DNA from: Psychrobacillus glaciei
Lineage (GTDB): Bacteria > Bacillota > Bacilli > Bacillales_A > Planococcaceae
Direction of reading: 5' to 3'
DNA: 64,000 nt
Assembly: GCF_008973485.1 (NCBI RefSeq)
Contig: NZ_CP031223.1
Coordinates: forward strand, 620,001 to 684,000
Under the pieces are notes generated by a model. That model made no database searches and had not been told where the DNA came from. It saw only the letters and a program-made list of their open reading frames with translations. This document shows positions 1-8,766 of this stretch, in pieces. Both the position numbers and the translations under genes were made by a program. How positions within the stretch are numbered: the stretch's first letter is position 1; each line of letters starts with the position of its first letter.

Positions 1-1
1 C

Positions 2-856
2 ATTGAAGTCCCAGAACATTTTAACTTGAATACAATTCAAGCAATTTTTATAGAAAATCAAAAGAAGCCCGAACTTATCCTTTATTCGAACGAAACGAAA
101 AGCTTATCAGCTAATGTAGTACAAAGTTTAATAGATTCATTTCAGCAACAGTATTCGAGAACGGTACTTCTTGGGAAAAATAATTTATTAGAGCCGATGA
201 ACGTAAACATCATTTCTGATATTCAAACAATCGATAAGCATAAACCTGTGGAGGCAAGAGCTTATTATACAATTGGTATGAGTGTCATGTTCGTACTATT
301 TGCAGCAGTAAAAGCCTCTACAATGGCTTATGATGAAAAAAAGTTGCATCTATTTGACCGTATTTTACTTGCAAATGTATCCCGCTGGACCTATTTGTTA
401 AGCATTTTTGCATCGACATTGCTGTTAGTGTTTATACAGTTATCGGTTTTATTTGGTGGAGCATTTTTAGTTTACGGGGTAAAGTTCCCAACATTGTCTT
501 TGTTTATACTCATAACGATCATGCTTAGTTCTGTTATTGGTGCTATTGCTACTTTGTTGACATCTATTAATTTTCGTACGGAATCAAAGAATGCTTCTAA
601 TTTATTTCAAGCGATGTTTGCCTCAGTTCTATCCTTTTTAGGGGGAAGTTTTTTTCAAGTAAGTAGTATTTCTGCATTCTTTAATACCGTTGGAAACTTG
701 ACACCTAATGGTGCAGCAATGTCTGCCTATTTAAAATTAATGCAAGGGGATGGCTTGAAGGAAATTAGTAGTCATTTGTACGTACTTGCTATTTTAACAA
801 TTGTTTTATTAAGCGTTTCGATATTGCTATTTCCAAGAAAGGGGGGAGTAGTATGA
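2..856 (+). CDS. ABC-2 type transporter permease (5' end outside window)
   Basis: The reading frame is open from the first bases of the window and has no stop before the TTG at 26, so the true start lies upstream. The visible part has a soluble region of about 80 residues followed by roughly five hydrophobic segments (from 'SVMFVLFAAV' on) in the pattern of ABC-2 export permeases, where an extracytoplasmic loop separates the first helix from the rest. Its stop overlaps the start of the next permease by four bases, so the two are translationally coupled and probably form a heterodimer. The ATPase subunit is presumably just upstream. The substrate cannot be read from the sequence. Confidence 0.8.
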   Translation: MEVPEHFNLNTIQAIFIENQKKPELILYSNETKSLSANVVQSLIDSFQQQYSRTVLLGKNNLLEPMNVNIISDIQTIDKHKPVEARAYYTIGMSVMFVLFAAVKASTMAYDEKKLHLFDRILLANVSRWTYLLSIFASTLLLVFIQLSVLFGGAFLVYGVKFPTLSLFILITIMLSSVIGAIATLLTSINFRTESKNASNLFQAMFASVLSFLGGSFFQVSSISAFFNTVGNLTPNGAAMSAYLKLMQGDGLKEISSHLYVLAILTIVLLSVSILLFPRKGGVV

Positions 857-1944
857 TTGGTATTATCGCAGCAAAGTTCCAATTGTTTCTAAGAAAACCT
901 GCAACGTTTATTATTATGACTGCTATTAGTATAGCTTTTGCTTATATGGTTGGATTAAGTGGGCAAGGGAAAATTGAAATACCAGTGTATACTGCTCTTA
1001 CAAATTCTGAGGAACTAGTGGAACATCTTAACAAATCAGAAAATTTTTTATTTGTTAAAGCTACAAAAGAGGAAGCGGAAAAGGAAGTCAGAGAAGGGCA
1101 AACCGTTGCAGCAGTTCAGCTATCGGAAGAAGGGTATACAATCATCCATGCTTCGGATGAAACGAGTATACCGCTGATCAATAACGAACTTCGACTTGTA
1201 TATGCAAAAATGCTAGAGAATAAAAGTATCTTAGCACAAGCCGATAAACCTGACAAAGTAAAAGCAGTGTTAATGGAAGCGGAAGAAAGTCCAGTTTTTC
1301 AAGTGAAGCAGTATAACTTTAAAAATGATAAGGAAATAGTTTATGATAGTCGATTATATAGTCTCTTTGGTTTTTCTCTATATTTCGTTATGTACACAAT
1401 AGCAAATAATGTATATCCTATTATGGAGGAAAAACATAACCGTATTTGGGATCGACTCATTTTATCTTCTGTTAATAAATGGGAAATTTATGCGGGTAAT
1501 TTACTTTTCAGCTTTTTGATCGGTTATATACAAATAGTCGTTATTTTTTGTACGTTTCGTTACGTTGCAGGAGTGGATTTTTATGGGGGTTTTGCAAAAA
1601 CATTTATTGTTTTAATCCCATATGTTTTAGCAATTGTAGCGCTTTGTATTTTACTGGCATCATTAGCTGGATCAGCTGGAAAATATATGTCTTATTTGAC
1701 CATCACGTCAGTACCACTTGCCATGCTTGGAGGGGCTTATTGGCCGCTTGAAATTGTAACATCCAAAGTAATGTTATTTTTAGCAAAAATCACACCTGTA
1801 AATTATGGCATGCAGCTGTTAAACGGAGCTACCGTGAATGGCTATTCTTATAGTGAGCTTTTAGAGCCAATGAGCATTTTACTCTTAATGGCGGTTATTA
1901 TGATGGGTATTGGTATAAATATAATTGAAAAACGAAATACGTAA
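853..1944 (+). CDS. ABC-2 type transporter permease
   Basis: This 363-residue membrane protein has one N-terminal helix (about residues 15-35), a soluble domain of roughly 130 residues, then about five helices in the C-terminal half with the segment 'MEEKHNRIWDRLILS', which resembles the cytoplasmic coupling helix of ABC-2 exporters. It overlaps the preceding permease at ATGA and follows a GGGGGGAG ribosome site. Both proteins share the same architecture, as expected for two halves of one exporter. A strong terminator follows immediately, so this gene ends the operon. Substrate unknown; drug, peptide or lipid export are all possible. Confidence 0.85.
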   Translation: MIGIIAAKFQLFLRKPATFIIMTAISIAFAYMVGLSGQGKIEIPVYTALTNSEELVEHLNKSENFLFVKATKEEAEKEVREGQTVAAVQLSEEGYTIIHASDETSIPLINNELRLVYAKMLENKSILAQADKPDKVKAVLMEAEESPVFQVKQYNFKNDKEIVYDSRLYSLFGFSLYFVMYTIANNVYPIMEEKHNRIWDRLILSSVNKWEIYAGNLLFSFLIGYIQIVVIFCTFRYVAGVDFYGGFAKTFIVLIPYVLAIVALCILLASLAGSAGKYMSYLTITSVPLAMLGGAYWPLEIVTSKVMLFLAKITPVNYGMQLLNGATVNGYSYSELLEPMSILLLMAVIMMGIGINIIEKRNT

Positions 1945-1984
1945 AAAAAGTGGCTTGAAAAGTAATTTTCAAGCCACTTTTTTG
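1945..1984 (+). terminator. Rho-independent terminator after the ABC permease operon
   Basis: A near-perfect hairpin (AAAGTGGCTTGAAA paired with TTTCAAGCCACTTT) starts at the stop codon of the upstream gene and runs into a T tract. The stem is A/T-flanked on both sides, so it could work in both directions. Confidence 0.9.
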
Positions 1985-2069
1985 TTTGATTAGAAATTAA
2001 TAATTTCTCATTTTTACTTTTTTCTATGGTAGTATTATTTGAGAATTTGTTTGTTTTGGAGGGTTTTAC

Positions 2070-3368
2070 TTGGTTTCTACAATTACCGCAATCATTATTT
2101 TTGTTATTACGCTCACACTTGTTATTTTACAGCCTAGAAATTTATCAATTGGCTGGTCAGCATGTGGAGGAGCAGTTATTGCACTTTTAGTTGGAGTCGT
2201 TGATTTCCATGATGTGCTTGATGTTACGAGCATTGTGTGGAATGCAACACTCGCATTTATTGGGATCATTATTATTTCACTTATTTTAGATGAAATTGGA
2301 TTTTTTGAATGGGCGGCGCTGCATGTGGCACGAGCTGCAAAAGGGAATGGCGTTCGCATGTTCATCTATGTATCCATTCTTGGAGCGATGGTCTCAGCCT
2401 TGTTTGCGAACGATGGAGCAGCCCTTATTTTGACACCAATTGTACTTGCGATGGTTCGAAATTTGAATTTCAATGAAAAAATGGTGTTTCCATTTATTAT
2501 AGCGAGTGGTTTTATTGCGGATACGACTTCACTTCCATTCATCGTTAGTAACTTGGTAAATATCGTATCTGCTGATTTCTTTGGGATTGGATTTGTAGAA
2601 TATGCAACTCGAATGATTGTACCCAATCTTTTTTCATTAGTTGCAAGTATTTTTGTATTGTTTTTATTTTTCCGTAAAAGTATCCCGAAAGATTATGATA
2701 CTGACAATTTAAAACGACCAATGGATGCGGTAAAGGATATTAAAATGTTCAAGCTGTCCTGGTTTGTATTAGTAGTTTTACTAGTTGGGTACTTTTCTAG
2801 TGAATTTATTGGTATTCCAGTTTCGTTTGTAGTTGGGATAATCGCCATTTTCTTTTTAGTTATGGCAAGAAGAAGTCCATCTATAAAAACGGAAAAGATA
2901 GTAAAAGGAGCACCTTGGAATATTGTTTTTTTCTCCATTGGCATGTATGTCGTTGTATACGGACTTCAAAATGTGGGACTAACATCTGTTTTGGCGAAGG
3001 CTATCGAAGCTGCAGCCAATCAAGGCTTATTCGTGGGGACGATGGCAATGGGCTTTATCGCAGCCATTTTATCTTCGGTCATGAATAATTTGCCTACAGT
3101 TATGATTGATGCTTTAGCGATTGCAGAAACCTCCACAACGGGTACAATGCGTGAAGCATTAATTTATGCTAATGTTATCGGTTCTGATCTAGGACCTAAA
3201 ATTACACCAATTGGATCCCTTGCAACATTATTGTGGCTCCATGTGTTGTCTCATAAAGGAGTTAAAGTATCGTGGGATAGCTACTTTAGAGTAGGGATAG
3301 TTTTGACGATTCCGACATTATTCATCACGCTAGTTGGTCTTTATGTTTGGTTGTTGATCGTTTCGTAA
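2070..3368 (+). CDS. arsB: ArsB-type arsenite/antimonite efflux permease
   Basis: This 432-residue polytopic membrane protein has about 11-12 hydrophobic segments and the ArsB/NhaD ion-transporter pattern, including '[13 protein letters not shown]' in the first half and '[12 protein letters not shown]' plus '[18 protein letters not shown]' in the second; these two motifs are the paired half-helix regions of the family. Length matches ArsB (about 430). The protein extrudes arsenite or antimonite, driven by membrane potential when no ArsA is present. The start is a TTG at 2070, six bases after GGAGGG. No arsR, arsC or arsA lies next to it, and it has its own terminator, so it is a stand-alone gene here; regulation is not evident. 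Confidence 0.9.
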   Translation: MVSTITAIIIFVITLTLVILQPRNLSIGWSACGGAVIALLVGVVDFHDVLDVTSIVWNATLAFIGIIIISLILDEIGFFEWAALHVARAAKGNGVRMFIYVSILGAMVSALFANDGAALILTPIVLAMVRNLNFNEKMVFPFIIASGFIADTTSLPFIVSNLVNIVSADFFGIGFVEYATRMIVPNLFSLVASIFVLFLFFRKSIPKDYDTDNLKRPMDAVKDIKMFKLSWFVLVVLLVGYFSSEFIGIPVSFVVGIIAIFFLVMARRSPSIKTEKIVKGAPWNIVFFSIGMYVVVYGLQNVGLTSVLAKAIEAAANQGLFVGTMAMGFIAAILSSVMNNLPTVMIDALAIAETSTTGTMREALIYANVIGSDLGPKITPIGSLATLLWLHVLSHKGVKVSWDSYFRVGIVLTIPTLFITLVGLYVWLLIVS

Positions 3369-3442
3369 TAAAAGCTGATACTGAAATATAACAATATTAA
3401 GTTGTCTGGAATAGTTATAATCTTTTCGAATCCTATTAGTTT

Positions 3443-3480
3443 AAACCAACTCGATTGAAAGAATCAAATTGGTTTTTTTT
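3443..3480 (+). terminator. Terminator after arsB
   Basis: An imperfect hairpin, AAACCAA...GATT paired with AATC...TTGGTTT, runs into eight T residues. The 320-bp gap between arsB and the next gene holds this hairpin and otherwise A/T-rich sequence in which I see no further feature. Confidence 0.8.
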
Positions 3481-3692
3481 ATAGGCAATGTTAAAGGAAA
3501 TGGTTGACTTTTCGTAAAATGGTCTGTTGACACCTATCCTACAACTGAATAAAATAGTATCCTAAAATTGGATATTTATGTTAAAGTGAAAATGGGTTAG
3601 TGAAGGTTTACACTTAAACTACCGGGGCAGGTTAATGAAAAATAACAATGTGGGAAGAATAAATAGTAAACACAAATCTGAGGTGAATCTTG

Positions 3693-4103
3693 ATGATAAA
3701 GCGATACTTGATTTTGTTAGGATGTTTATTTTTGGTATTTACTCTTGCGCAAGTTGTTAAATCAGAAACCAATTTAGAAGTAGAAGGGATGTACGTCACA
3801 ACAGAGGACATTATTTTAGATATTTTATTACCGATTATTGATAAAAGAGTAATAAAGGAGTATGGACAGGATGCTCCTATTAGCTGGCATTGGAACAGAA
3901 TTGTTGGTATGACTTACAATGACAATCACTCTTATGATGTTGCTGTAAGAATTGAAATCCCTTCGAAAAATCTTGATGATGTTAAGGTAGATTTAGTTAA
4001 AGTAAGAATATCTCCATCCTGTGATAGTGACAGTATAAATAAGCAAAAATGCAATCATGGGTTCGAAATTGAAATATTAGATTATAAACATTTGTCCCCA
4101 TGA
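3693..4103 (+). CDS. Exported protein of unknown function
   Basis: A 136-residue protein with a clear Sec signal peptide: two positive residues, a hydrophobic core 'YLILLGCLFLVFTLA' and a likely cleavage site near residue 25. The mature part has a Trp pair (WHW), a 'YDVAVRIEIP' beta-strand stretch and two cysteines near the C-terminus. The general pattern (signal peptide, conserved Trp/Tyr strands, under 140 residues) recalls small Bacillus exported families such as DUF3888, but I am not certain of the family. I take the ATG at 3693, seven bases after GAGGTG, over the adjacent TTG at 3690. It stands alone between A/T-rich gaps. Confidence 0.65.
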   Translation: MIKRYLILLGCLFLVFTLAQVVKSETNLEVEGMYVTTEDIILDILLPIIDKRVIKEYGQDAPISWHWNRIVGMTYNDNHSYDVAVRIEIPSKNLDDVKVDLVKVRISPSCDSDSINKQKCNHGFEIEILDYKHLSP

Positions 4104-4234
4104 GGATTTGCATCTTTTTGTTCAACAAACGTGTGCTTTAGTTGAAGTTCAATGAGCTGTATTAGACATATCTTTTTAAGGAATATTGATAATTAATAAT
4201 AGAACTGTATTTTTGAAATAAGGAGTAATAAAAA

Positions 4235-4639
4235 ATGAGATTGTGGCATGTGGATTTATTAGAGTATCTACCAAGAGGACAACTACTTTCACAGTGGAGA
4301 GAATTAAATAGTATATTTGCCAAAGAAGATAAACACATATTAATTAATTATATATACGAATATCCTAAAGACGAGTTGTATGTTTATACAGTAAAAGTAA
4401 TGGATGAAATGAAGAAGCGTGGTTATAAAGTTAGAGCATACGAAAAAATGGATAACTACTTCGAAGATTTAGAGTCAGTTAAGAATGTTAAACCTTTTAA
4501 AAATCATCACGACAGAGAATATCTTCAAATTTGCTATTACAATCTAAAGGAAAAATTTATACGTGGTCAGAAAGATTATGAAGAAGATATGTATGATAAT
4601 TTATGTAAGTACGTAGATGACATACTGTTGTCTCAGTAA
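4235..4639 (+). CDS. Pyrimidine-dimer DNA glycosylase (T4 endonuclease V)-like protein
   Basis: This 134-residue protein starts 'MRLWHVDLLEYLPRGQLL' and continues 'SQWRELNSIF', which lines up without gaps with the T4 endonuclease V region containing Arg22 and the catalytic Glu23; here they are R22 and E23. The family (Pyr_excise and its bacterial relatives) cuts UV photodimers by glycosylase/AP-lyase chemistry. The residue after Met is Arg, not the Thr whose alpha-amino group is the T4 nucleophile, so activity may differ. RBS AAGGAG lies at 4221-4226. It is a lone gene in an accessory stretch followed by a weak terminator and an acetyltransferase. Confidence 0.7.
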   Translation: MRLWHVDLLEYLPRGQLLSQWRELNSIFAKEDKHILINYIYEYPKDELYVYTVKVMDEMKKRGYKVRAYEKMDNYFEDLESVKNVKPFKNHHDREYLQICYYNLKEKFIRGQKDYEEDMYDNLCKYVDDILLSQ

Positions 4640-4689
4640 GTGAATTGTAAATAACATACAAAAAATATAACATAGGTATAAATAACACT

Positions 4690-4716
4690 GAGCTGTTTAG
4701 ATGGCTCTTTTTTTCT
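4690..4716 (+). terminator. Weak candidate terminator
   Basis: A short GAGC/GCTC stem with a ten-base loop is followed by a T-rich tract. It is the only hairpin-plus-T-run between the endonuclease V-like gene and the acetyltransferase gene; the stem is only four base pairs, so the call is tentative. Confidence 0.4.
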
Positions 4717-4786
4717 TGTTCTACTAACGATTGGCTCAGAGAATAGTGAAATTGATAGTGCTTATAGAAAGGATAAAATAGAAAAA

Positions 4787-5269
4787 ATGAAAATAGTTAA
4801 ATTTAACCCACTTGATACGGAAGAAATTGTTTCCTTGTTTTATGAAACGGTTCATTCAGTCAATTCCAAAGACTATTCACAATCCGAATTGGATGCTTGG
4901 GCACCGAGAAACGAAAAAGAATCCAAAGTAAAATCATGGAAAGAATCTTTGAATGAAAATATAACATATGTTGTTAAACTGAATAATAAAATTGTTGGTT
5001 TTAGCGATTTAACACATAGTGGACATCTAGATAGATTGTATGTACATAAAGAATATCAAGGGAAAGGTATTGCTACAGCTTTAGTTGATATACTTGAATC
5101 TCAGGCAAAGAAATTAAATCTTTTAGAAATTGATACGGAAGCTAGTATTACGGCTAAACCATTTTTTGAACAGCGAGGGTATAAAATAATTTGTACACAA
5201 ATTGTGGAACGGAAAGGTGTCAATTTAACTAATTATAAAATGATAAAAAAAGTAACATTCTTGGATTAA
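4787..5269 (+). CDS. GNAT-family N-acetyltransferase
   Basis: A 160-residue acyltransferase with the GNAT acetyl-CoA site: beta4 'LDRLYVHKEYQGKGIATALV', where QGKGIATAL is the Q/R-x-x-G-x-G/A pyrophosphate-binding motif at about residues 90-98, then 'KPFFEQRGYK' from motif B. Such proteins transfer an acetyl group from acetyl-CoA to an amine; the substrate (small molecule or protein N-terminus) cannot be told. The N-terminus 'VSLFYETVHSVNSKDYSQ' is shared with the YafP/YedL-like subgroup. A weak GAAAGGA ribosome site lies 14 bases upstream of the ATG. No operon partner. Confidence 0.8.
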   Translation: MKIVKFNPLDTEEIVSLFYETVHSVNSKDYSQSELDAWAPRNEKESKVKSWKESLNENITYVVKLNNKIVGFSDLTHSGHLDRLYVHKEYQGKGIATALVDILESQAKKLNLLEIDTEASITAKPFFEQRGYKIICTQIVERKGVNLTNYKMIKKVTFLD

Positions 5270-5309
5270 CTAAAACTGATTAGCTAGTAGGATATCCGTC
5301 TCCAGTAGT

Positions 5310-5440
5310 GCACAATTTAATTGAAGCGGAAGCGTTGGCTTCTTTGGAAATAGCTTGAGCGGACTTTGCGCAGGCAGTGACGAGGAGACTGAAGCCATGC
5401 CTGCGTAAAGTCCGCCATAGCGGAAATCAACGGTATCTCT
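5310..5440. repeat. GC-rich intergenic element with long inverted arms
   Basis: A stretch much richer in G+C than its surroundings holds 16-base arms CGGACTTTGCGCAGGC (5360-5375) and GCCTGCGTAAAGTCCG (5399-5414), separated by a 23-base loop. Outer sequences (AGCGGAAGCG and CATAGCGGAAATC) extend a looser symmetry. It resembles in composition the elements at 11225-11420 and 37331-37546. It lies between convergent genes and could act as a terminator or be a small non-autonomous mobile repeat. Confidence 0.6.
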
Positions 5441-5507
5441 AAGTTACTCTACTTAAAATAATAAGGCTATAAGTAATGGGTAATTTGAATCTATACTCCT
5501 AAATCAG

Positions 5508-5687
5508 TTAAAGTGTGTTTTTTTGATTTTCTGTTTCTGATTCTGTTACTAACTTACAAAGGTAGCCAACGATGTATTCTCTTCGTGTCATTTCTTCAAT
5601 GTCATTATTATGTATAAGATCATGGATACCTTTATTAATAACTTTCCATAGAATTGTATCCTCAAATTGTTTATATGGATGCGACAT
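5508..5687 (-). CDS. Small conserved hypothetical protein (59 aa)
   Basis: A 59-residue open frame starting MSHPYKQFEDTILWKVINK and containing 'RREYIVGYLCK' near residues 36-46. I recognise this pattern (an HPY start, LW near residue 13, a central 'DL...NNDI' and YIVGYLCK) from small cytoplasmic proteins common in Bacillus, function unknown. Its ATG is preceded by AGAGGGATC at good spacing, and it sits 30 bases after the stop of the 102-residue membrane protein, so it is probably the third gene of that unit. It is easily missed because it is under 60 codons. Confidence 0.65.
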   Translation of the reverse strand: MSHPYKQFEDTILWKVINKGIHDLIHNNDIEEMTRREYIVGYLCKLVTESETENQKNTL

Positions 5688-5717
5688 AGTTGATAGATCC
5701 CTCTTAATTCTTCCATA

Positions 5718-6026
5718 TTATTTATTTCTTTTTTTATTAATCTGCCCTGTCTTGAAGCAACGCACTTTATTCTTAAACCATTTTTCATAAGTAAATATTA
5801 AAATAGCACAAATAATAGCTACTTTTAAAAATGAAAATACATAGAAAAATGGGGAACTAACCATACCGAACGCTACTTCATTTTGAAGCACGTATACATT
5901 ATCCCAGGTACTTGTAATATCTGGAGTATAGTATTTTGTTTTTAAATAACCACCTAAAAAAGTGTAAACTATATAAATCAAATGAATTAACAATGAACCA
6001 ATAATCGCTTGAAGAATTATCTTCAT
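5718..6026 (-). CDS. Small membrane protein of unknown function (102 aa)
   Basis: Two hydrophobic helices are visible, near residues 5-25 (IIGSLLIHLIYIVYTFLGG) and 60-80 (FFYVFSFLKVAIICAILIF), with a Lys/Arg-rich C-terminus, so the tail is likely cytoplasmic. The start ATG follows a strong GAGGAGGGA ribosome site, and the ATGA junction overlaps the stop of the preceding 62-residue frame. I do not recognise the family. The gene lies between two small frames in a likely three-gene transcript running towards 5508. Confidence 0.6.
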   Translation of the reverse strand: MKIILQAIIGSLLIHLIYIVYTFLGGYLKTKYYTPDITSTWDNVYVLQNEVAFGMVSSPFFYVFSFLKVAIICAILIFTYEKWFKNKVRCFKTGQINKKRNK

Positions 6027-6211
6027 TTAACCAGTCCCTCCTCGACTTTACTTCTCATTAAAGTAAAATCTCTTTTCGTCAGCACTCTATATTTTAACTC
6101 GGAAAAGATTGTAAAGATACTTACCAAAACATGTACGATAATTGAATCTGGTGCTGTTAACAGTCCACTGAACAATAGATACATATCATGTGCATAACAC
6201 ATAAAGAACAT
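6023..6211 (-). CDS. Possible small membrane protein (62 aa)
   Basis: A 62-codon frame whose TGA stop overlaps the ATG of the next gene (ATGA), the arrangement of coupled genes. It has one hydrophobic stretch (LLTAPDSIIVHVLVSIFTIF) and a charged tail ending in a strong ribosome site for the following gene. No convincing ribosome site is seen before its own ATG at 6211, and the true start may be the second or third Met. Function unknown; it may only be a translated leader for the next gene. Confidence 0.4.
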   Translation of the reverse strand: MFFMCYAHDMYLLFSGLLTAPDSIIVHVLVSIFTIFSELKYRVLTKRDFTLMRSKVEEGLVK

Positions 6212-6349
6212 ATGAAAATCTCGAAAAAGAGAACAAGGTGCAATTACATAACGAACGATAATATGTAACTACATATCAATGTTTCCTTATATTAGTTAGA
6301 CTAAATAGTAGAAAAGGAATCGACTAACCAATATTTAGTAGAGACAAAT

Positions 6350-6381
6350 AAAAGCCGATTCTCCAAAAAGAATCGGCTTAA
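6350..6381 (-). terminator. Terminator of topB
   Basis: Perfect 10-bp stem AAGCCGATTC / GAATCGGCTT with an eight-base loop just past the topB stop, followed on the minus strand by a short T-rich run. Confidence 0.85.
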
Positions 6382-6387
6382 GTAATA

Positions 6388-8577
6388 TTACTTCAAATTC
6401 AATTTCTTTAAAGCTTCTGCAAGCGCATTATTCATAGGTTCTTCTTCTTGATTTTGTTTTTTTAAGTATTTTTGAACATCACGCTTATCCACTTTTCCAC
6501 CAGAACTCTTTTTACGTCGTTCAAAAGCAGATAGTTTTTCACGATAGCCACATTTACATGTGAAGATTTGTCCTTCACCTTCTCCGCGAAGTTCGAGCTT
6601 TTTCTTACATTGTGGACAACGGGCGTTCGTCACTCTTGCTACATTTTTACGATGTCCGCATTCACGATCTTGGCAAACGAGCATTTTACCTTTTTTGCCG
6701 TTCACCTCTAACATTGGTTTGCCGCAATCTGGGCAGCTTTTTGTTGAAACATTATCATGTTTAAACTTTTTTTCGCTGTTTTTAATGTCATGTACAATCG
6801 TTTTTGTATAGATTTTCATTTCATTAATAAAAACGTTTTTGTTCAATTTGCCCTTCGCAATAGCTTCTAATTTTTGCTCCCATTCAGCCGTTAAGGCAGG
6901 GGTTTTTAAGTCAGATGGAACTAAATCGAGCAGTTGTTTACCTTTTGAAGTAAGGTAAATGTCTTTCCCTTTTTTCTCCATTAGGAAAGAATTGAAAAGT
7001 TTTTCGATAATGTCAGCCCTTGTAGCAACAGTTCCTAGTCCGCCCGTTTTATCGAGTGTTTTTGCTAGTTCCTTATCTTGTGTACCCATGTATTTTGCTG
7101 GGCTTTCCATTGCAGTAAGTAAGGTACCTTCATTAAATCTTGCTGGAGGTCTTGTTTGCCCAGAAGTTTCTGTAACCAATTTAATAGATAACTTATCGCC
7201 TTTTTCAATACGAGGAAGTATTTGTTCCTTCATTTCTTCAGGATTTTCATCTTCATCAAAACGGTTTTCATAAACTTCCTTCCAACCAGATGAAAGTATA
7301 GTTTTACCTTTTGCTACGAATGTTTCATCTCCAATAGAAGCTTTAACTGTAATTTGTTCATATTCGAAAGGAGGGTAGAGTACTGCTATAAAACGTTTCA
7401 CAACTAAGTCATATATTTTGCGTTCTTTATCCGTGAAGTTAGTTAGATTTACAATTTCCTCTGTCGGAATGATTGCATGATGATCTGATACTTTACTATC
7501 ATCTACAAAGGCCTTATTTGCTTTAATAGGTTTAAGTAAAACTTTGTTAGCGAGTTGTCTATATTGTCCGATGCCGCATGACTTTAAACGTTCTTGTAGT
7601 GTTTCAACAATATCACTTGAAAGGTATCTTGAATCCGTACGAGGATATGTTACTACTTTGTGGCGCTCATACAATGTTTGCATAATGCCAAGCGTTTCTT
7701 TGGCAGAATAACCAAAAATCTTATTTGCATCACGTTGTAGTTCTGTTAAATCGTAAAGTTGTGGTGCAAAGCTTTTCTTCAGTTTCTTATCAACTTCCAC
7801 AATTGTACCTTGTTTTTTATCTACTTTTGCAACGATCTGTTCTACTTTTTCTTTGGAGAATGTACGAGTGTCGTTTGTTTGTTTATCTATCCATGTTAGC
7901 TTTAGTTTTTGGTCTGTATGTGCTTCAATTCCGTAATACGTCTTCGCTTTGAAACTGCGTATTTCTTCTTCTCTTTTTGCGATCATTGCGACTGTTGGGG
8001 TTTGTACACGTCCACATGATAACTGCGCATTAAATTTACTTGTTAGTGCTCGAGTCGCATTTAATCCGATATACCAATCAGCTTCCGAACGGGCTACTGC
8101 CGCATGATATAGGTTTTCGTAAGCCTTACCAGGTTTTAAGTTTTGAAATCCTTCTTTAATTGCTTTATCTGTAACGGATGAGATCCATAGACGTTTAATC
8201 GGCTTGTTTACTTTTGCTTTTTCAATAATCCATCTAGCTACTAATTCACCCTCGCGTCCAGCATCAGTTGCTACAATAATATCACTGACATCCGTGCGAA
8301 CTATTTGGCTTTTGACCGCGTTGTACTGTTTACTTGTTTGTTTAATGACAACTAACTTTAAGTCATTCGGAAGCATAGGTAAGTCTTCCAGATTCCATGT
8401 TTTATATTTGGTATCGTACACTTCAGGATCTGCGAGTGTAACAAGATGCCCGAGTGCCCAAGTGACGATATATTTATCTCCTTCTAAAAATCCATTCCCT
8501 TTTTTATTGCAATTCAATACCCGTGCGATATCGCGAGCTACGGAAGGTTTTTCTGCAATTACTACACTTTTCTTCAT
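6388..8577 (-). CDS. topB: DNA topoisomerase III (type IA)
   Basis: A 729-residue type IA topoisomerase, the usual length for Bacillus TopB. The N-terminal Toprim domain has E9 and the acidic motif ATDAGREGE at residues 103-111; the nucleophile is Tyr311 in 'TYPRTDSRYL'. The C-terminus carries two zinc-ribbon units (CPDCGK...CQDREC and CPQC...CKC, about residues 615-690) and a basic tail. The enzyme relaxes and decatenates DNA through single-strand breaks, helping replication intermediates to separate. Start ATG at 8577 follows AAAGGATG. It is monocistronic, divergent from the blaI-like gene, with a terminator at its end. Confidence 0.95.
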   Translation of the reverse strand: MKKSVVIAEKPSVARDIARVLNCNKKGNGFLEGDKYIVTWALGHLVTLADPEVYDTKYKTWNLEDLPMLPNDLKLVVIKQTSKQYNAVKSQIVRTDVSDIIVATDAGREGELVARWIIEKAKVNKPIKRLWISSVTDKAIKEGFQNLKPGKAYENLYHAAVARSEADWYIGLNATRALTSKFNAQLSCGRVQTPTVAMIAKREEEIRSFKAKTYYGIEAHTDQKLKLTWIDKQTNDTRTFSKEKVEQIVAKVDKKQGTIVEVDKKLKKSFAPQLYDLTELQRDANKIFGYSAKETLGIMQTLYERHKVVTYPRTDSRYLSSDIVETLQERLKSCGIGQYRQLANKVLLKPIKANKAFVDDSKVSDHHAIIPTEEIVNLTNFTDKERKIYDLVVKRFIAVLYPPFEYEQITVKASIGDETFVAKGKTILSSGWKEVYENRFDEDENPEEMKEQILPRIEKGDKLSIKLVTETSGQTRPPARFNEGTLLTAMESPAKYMGTQDKELAKTLDKTGGLGTVATRADIIEKLFNSFLMEKKGKDIYLTSKGKQLLDLVPSDLKTPALTAEWEQKLEAIAKGKLNKNVFINEMKIYTKTIVHDIKNSEKKFKHDNVSTKSCPDCGKPMLEVNGKKGKMLVCQDRECGHRKNVARVTNARCPQCKKKLELRGEGEGQIFTCKCGYREKLSAFERRKKSSGGKVDKRDVQKYLKKQNQEEEPMNNALAEALKKLNLK

Positions 8578-8714
8578 ATTAAAACATCCTTTCCACGGTA
8601 ACCATTGAGTTTAAATATAGCACAAAACGTAGCAATTGGTAGGAAAGCATACACTAAAGTTAAGTTATTGAATGTTACAGATATATTAATTAAATTTAAT
8701 CCAATTAACAATTG

Positions 8715-8743
8715 TTGACTGGAAAACTGTCTAACACTACAAT
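8715..8743 (+). promoter_or_regulatory. SigA-type promoter of the blaI-like operon
   Basis: TTGACT (8715-8720) and TACAAT (8738-8743) are separated by exactly 17 bases, close to the SigA consensus. The -10 box sits inside CACTACAATG, which contains the ACTACA half of the palindrome found before bdbD, so auto-repression by BlaI is plausible, although no full dyad is present here. Confidence 0.7.
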
Positions 8744-8766
8744 GAGTAATGTGAGGTGATAAAATC

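Noticed and set aside
1548-1751. 67-codon frame inside the second ABC permease
   Set aside because: Alternative frame of a certain gene, with no independent start signals.
5572-5790. 72-codon plus-strand frame
   Set aside because: It is antisense to the better supported 59-codon and 102-codon minus-strand genes, which have ribosome sites.
7725-7952. Frames inside topB on the opposite strand
   Set aside because: Long antisense frames are expected in a 2.2-kb gene; they lack ribosome sites and topB is certain.
8731-8755. Full BlaI palindrome at the repressor's own promoter
   Set aside because: Only the ACTACA half is present; the other half does not pair, so I record a half-site only.
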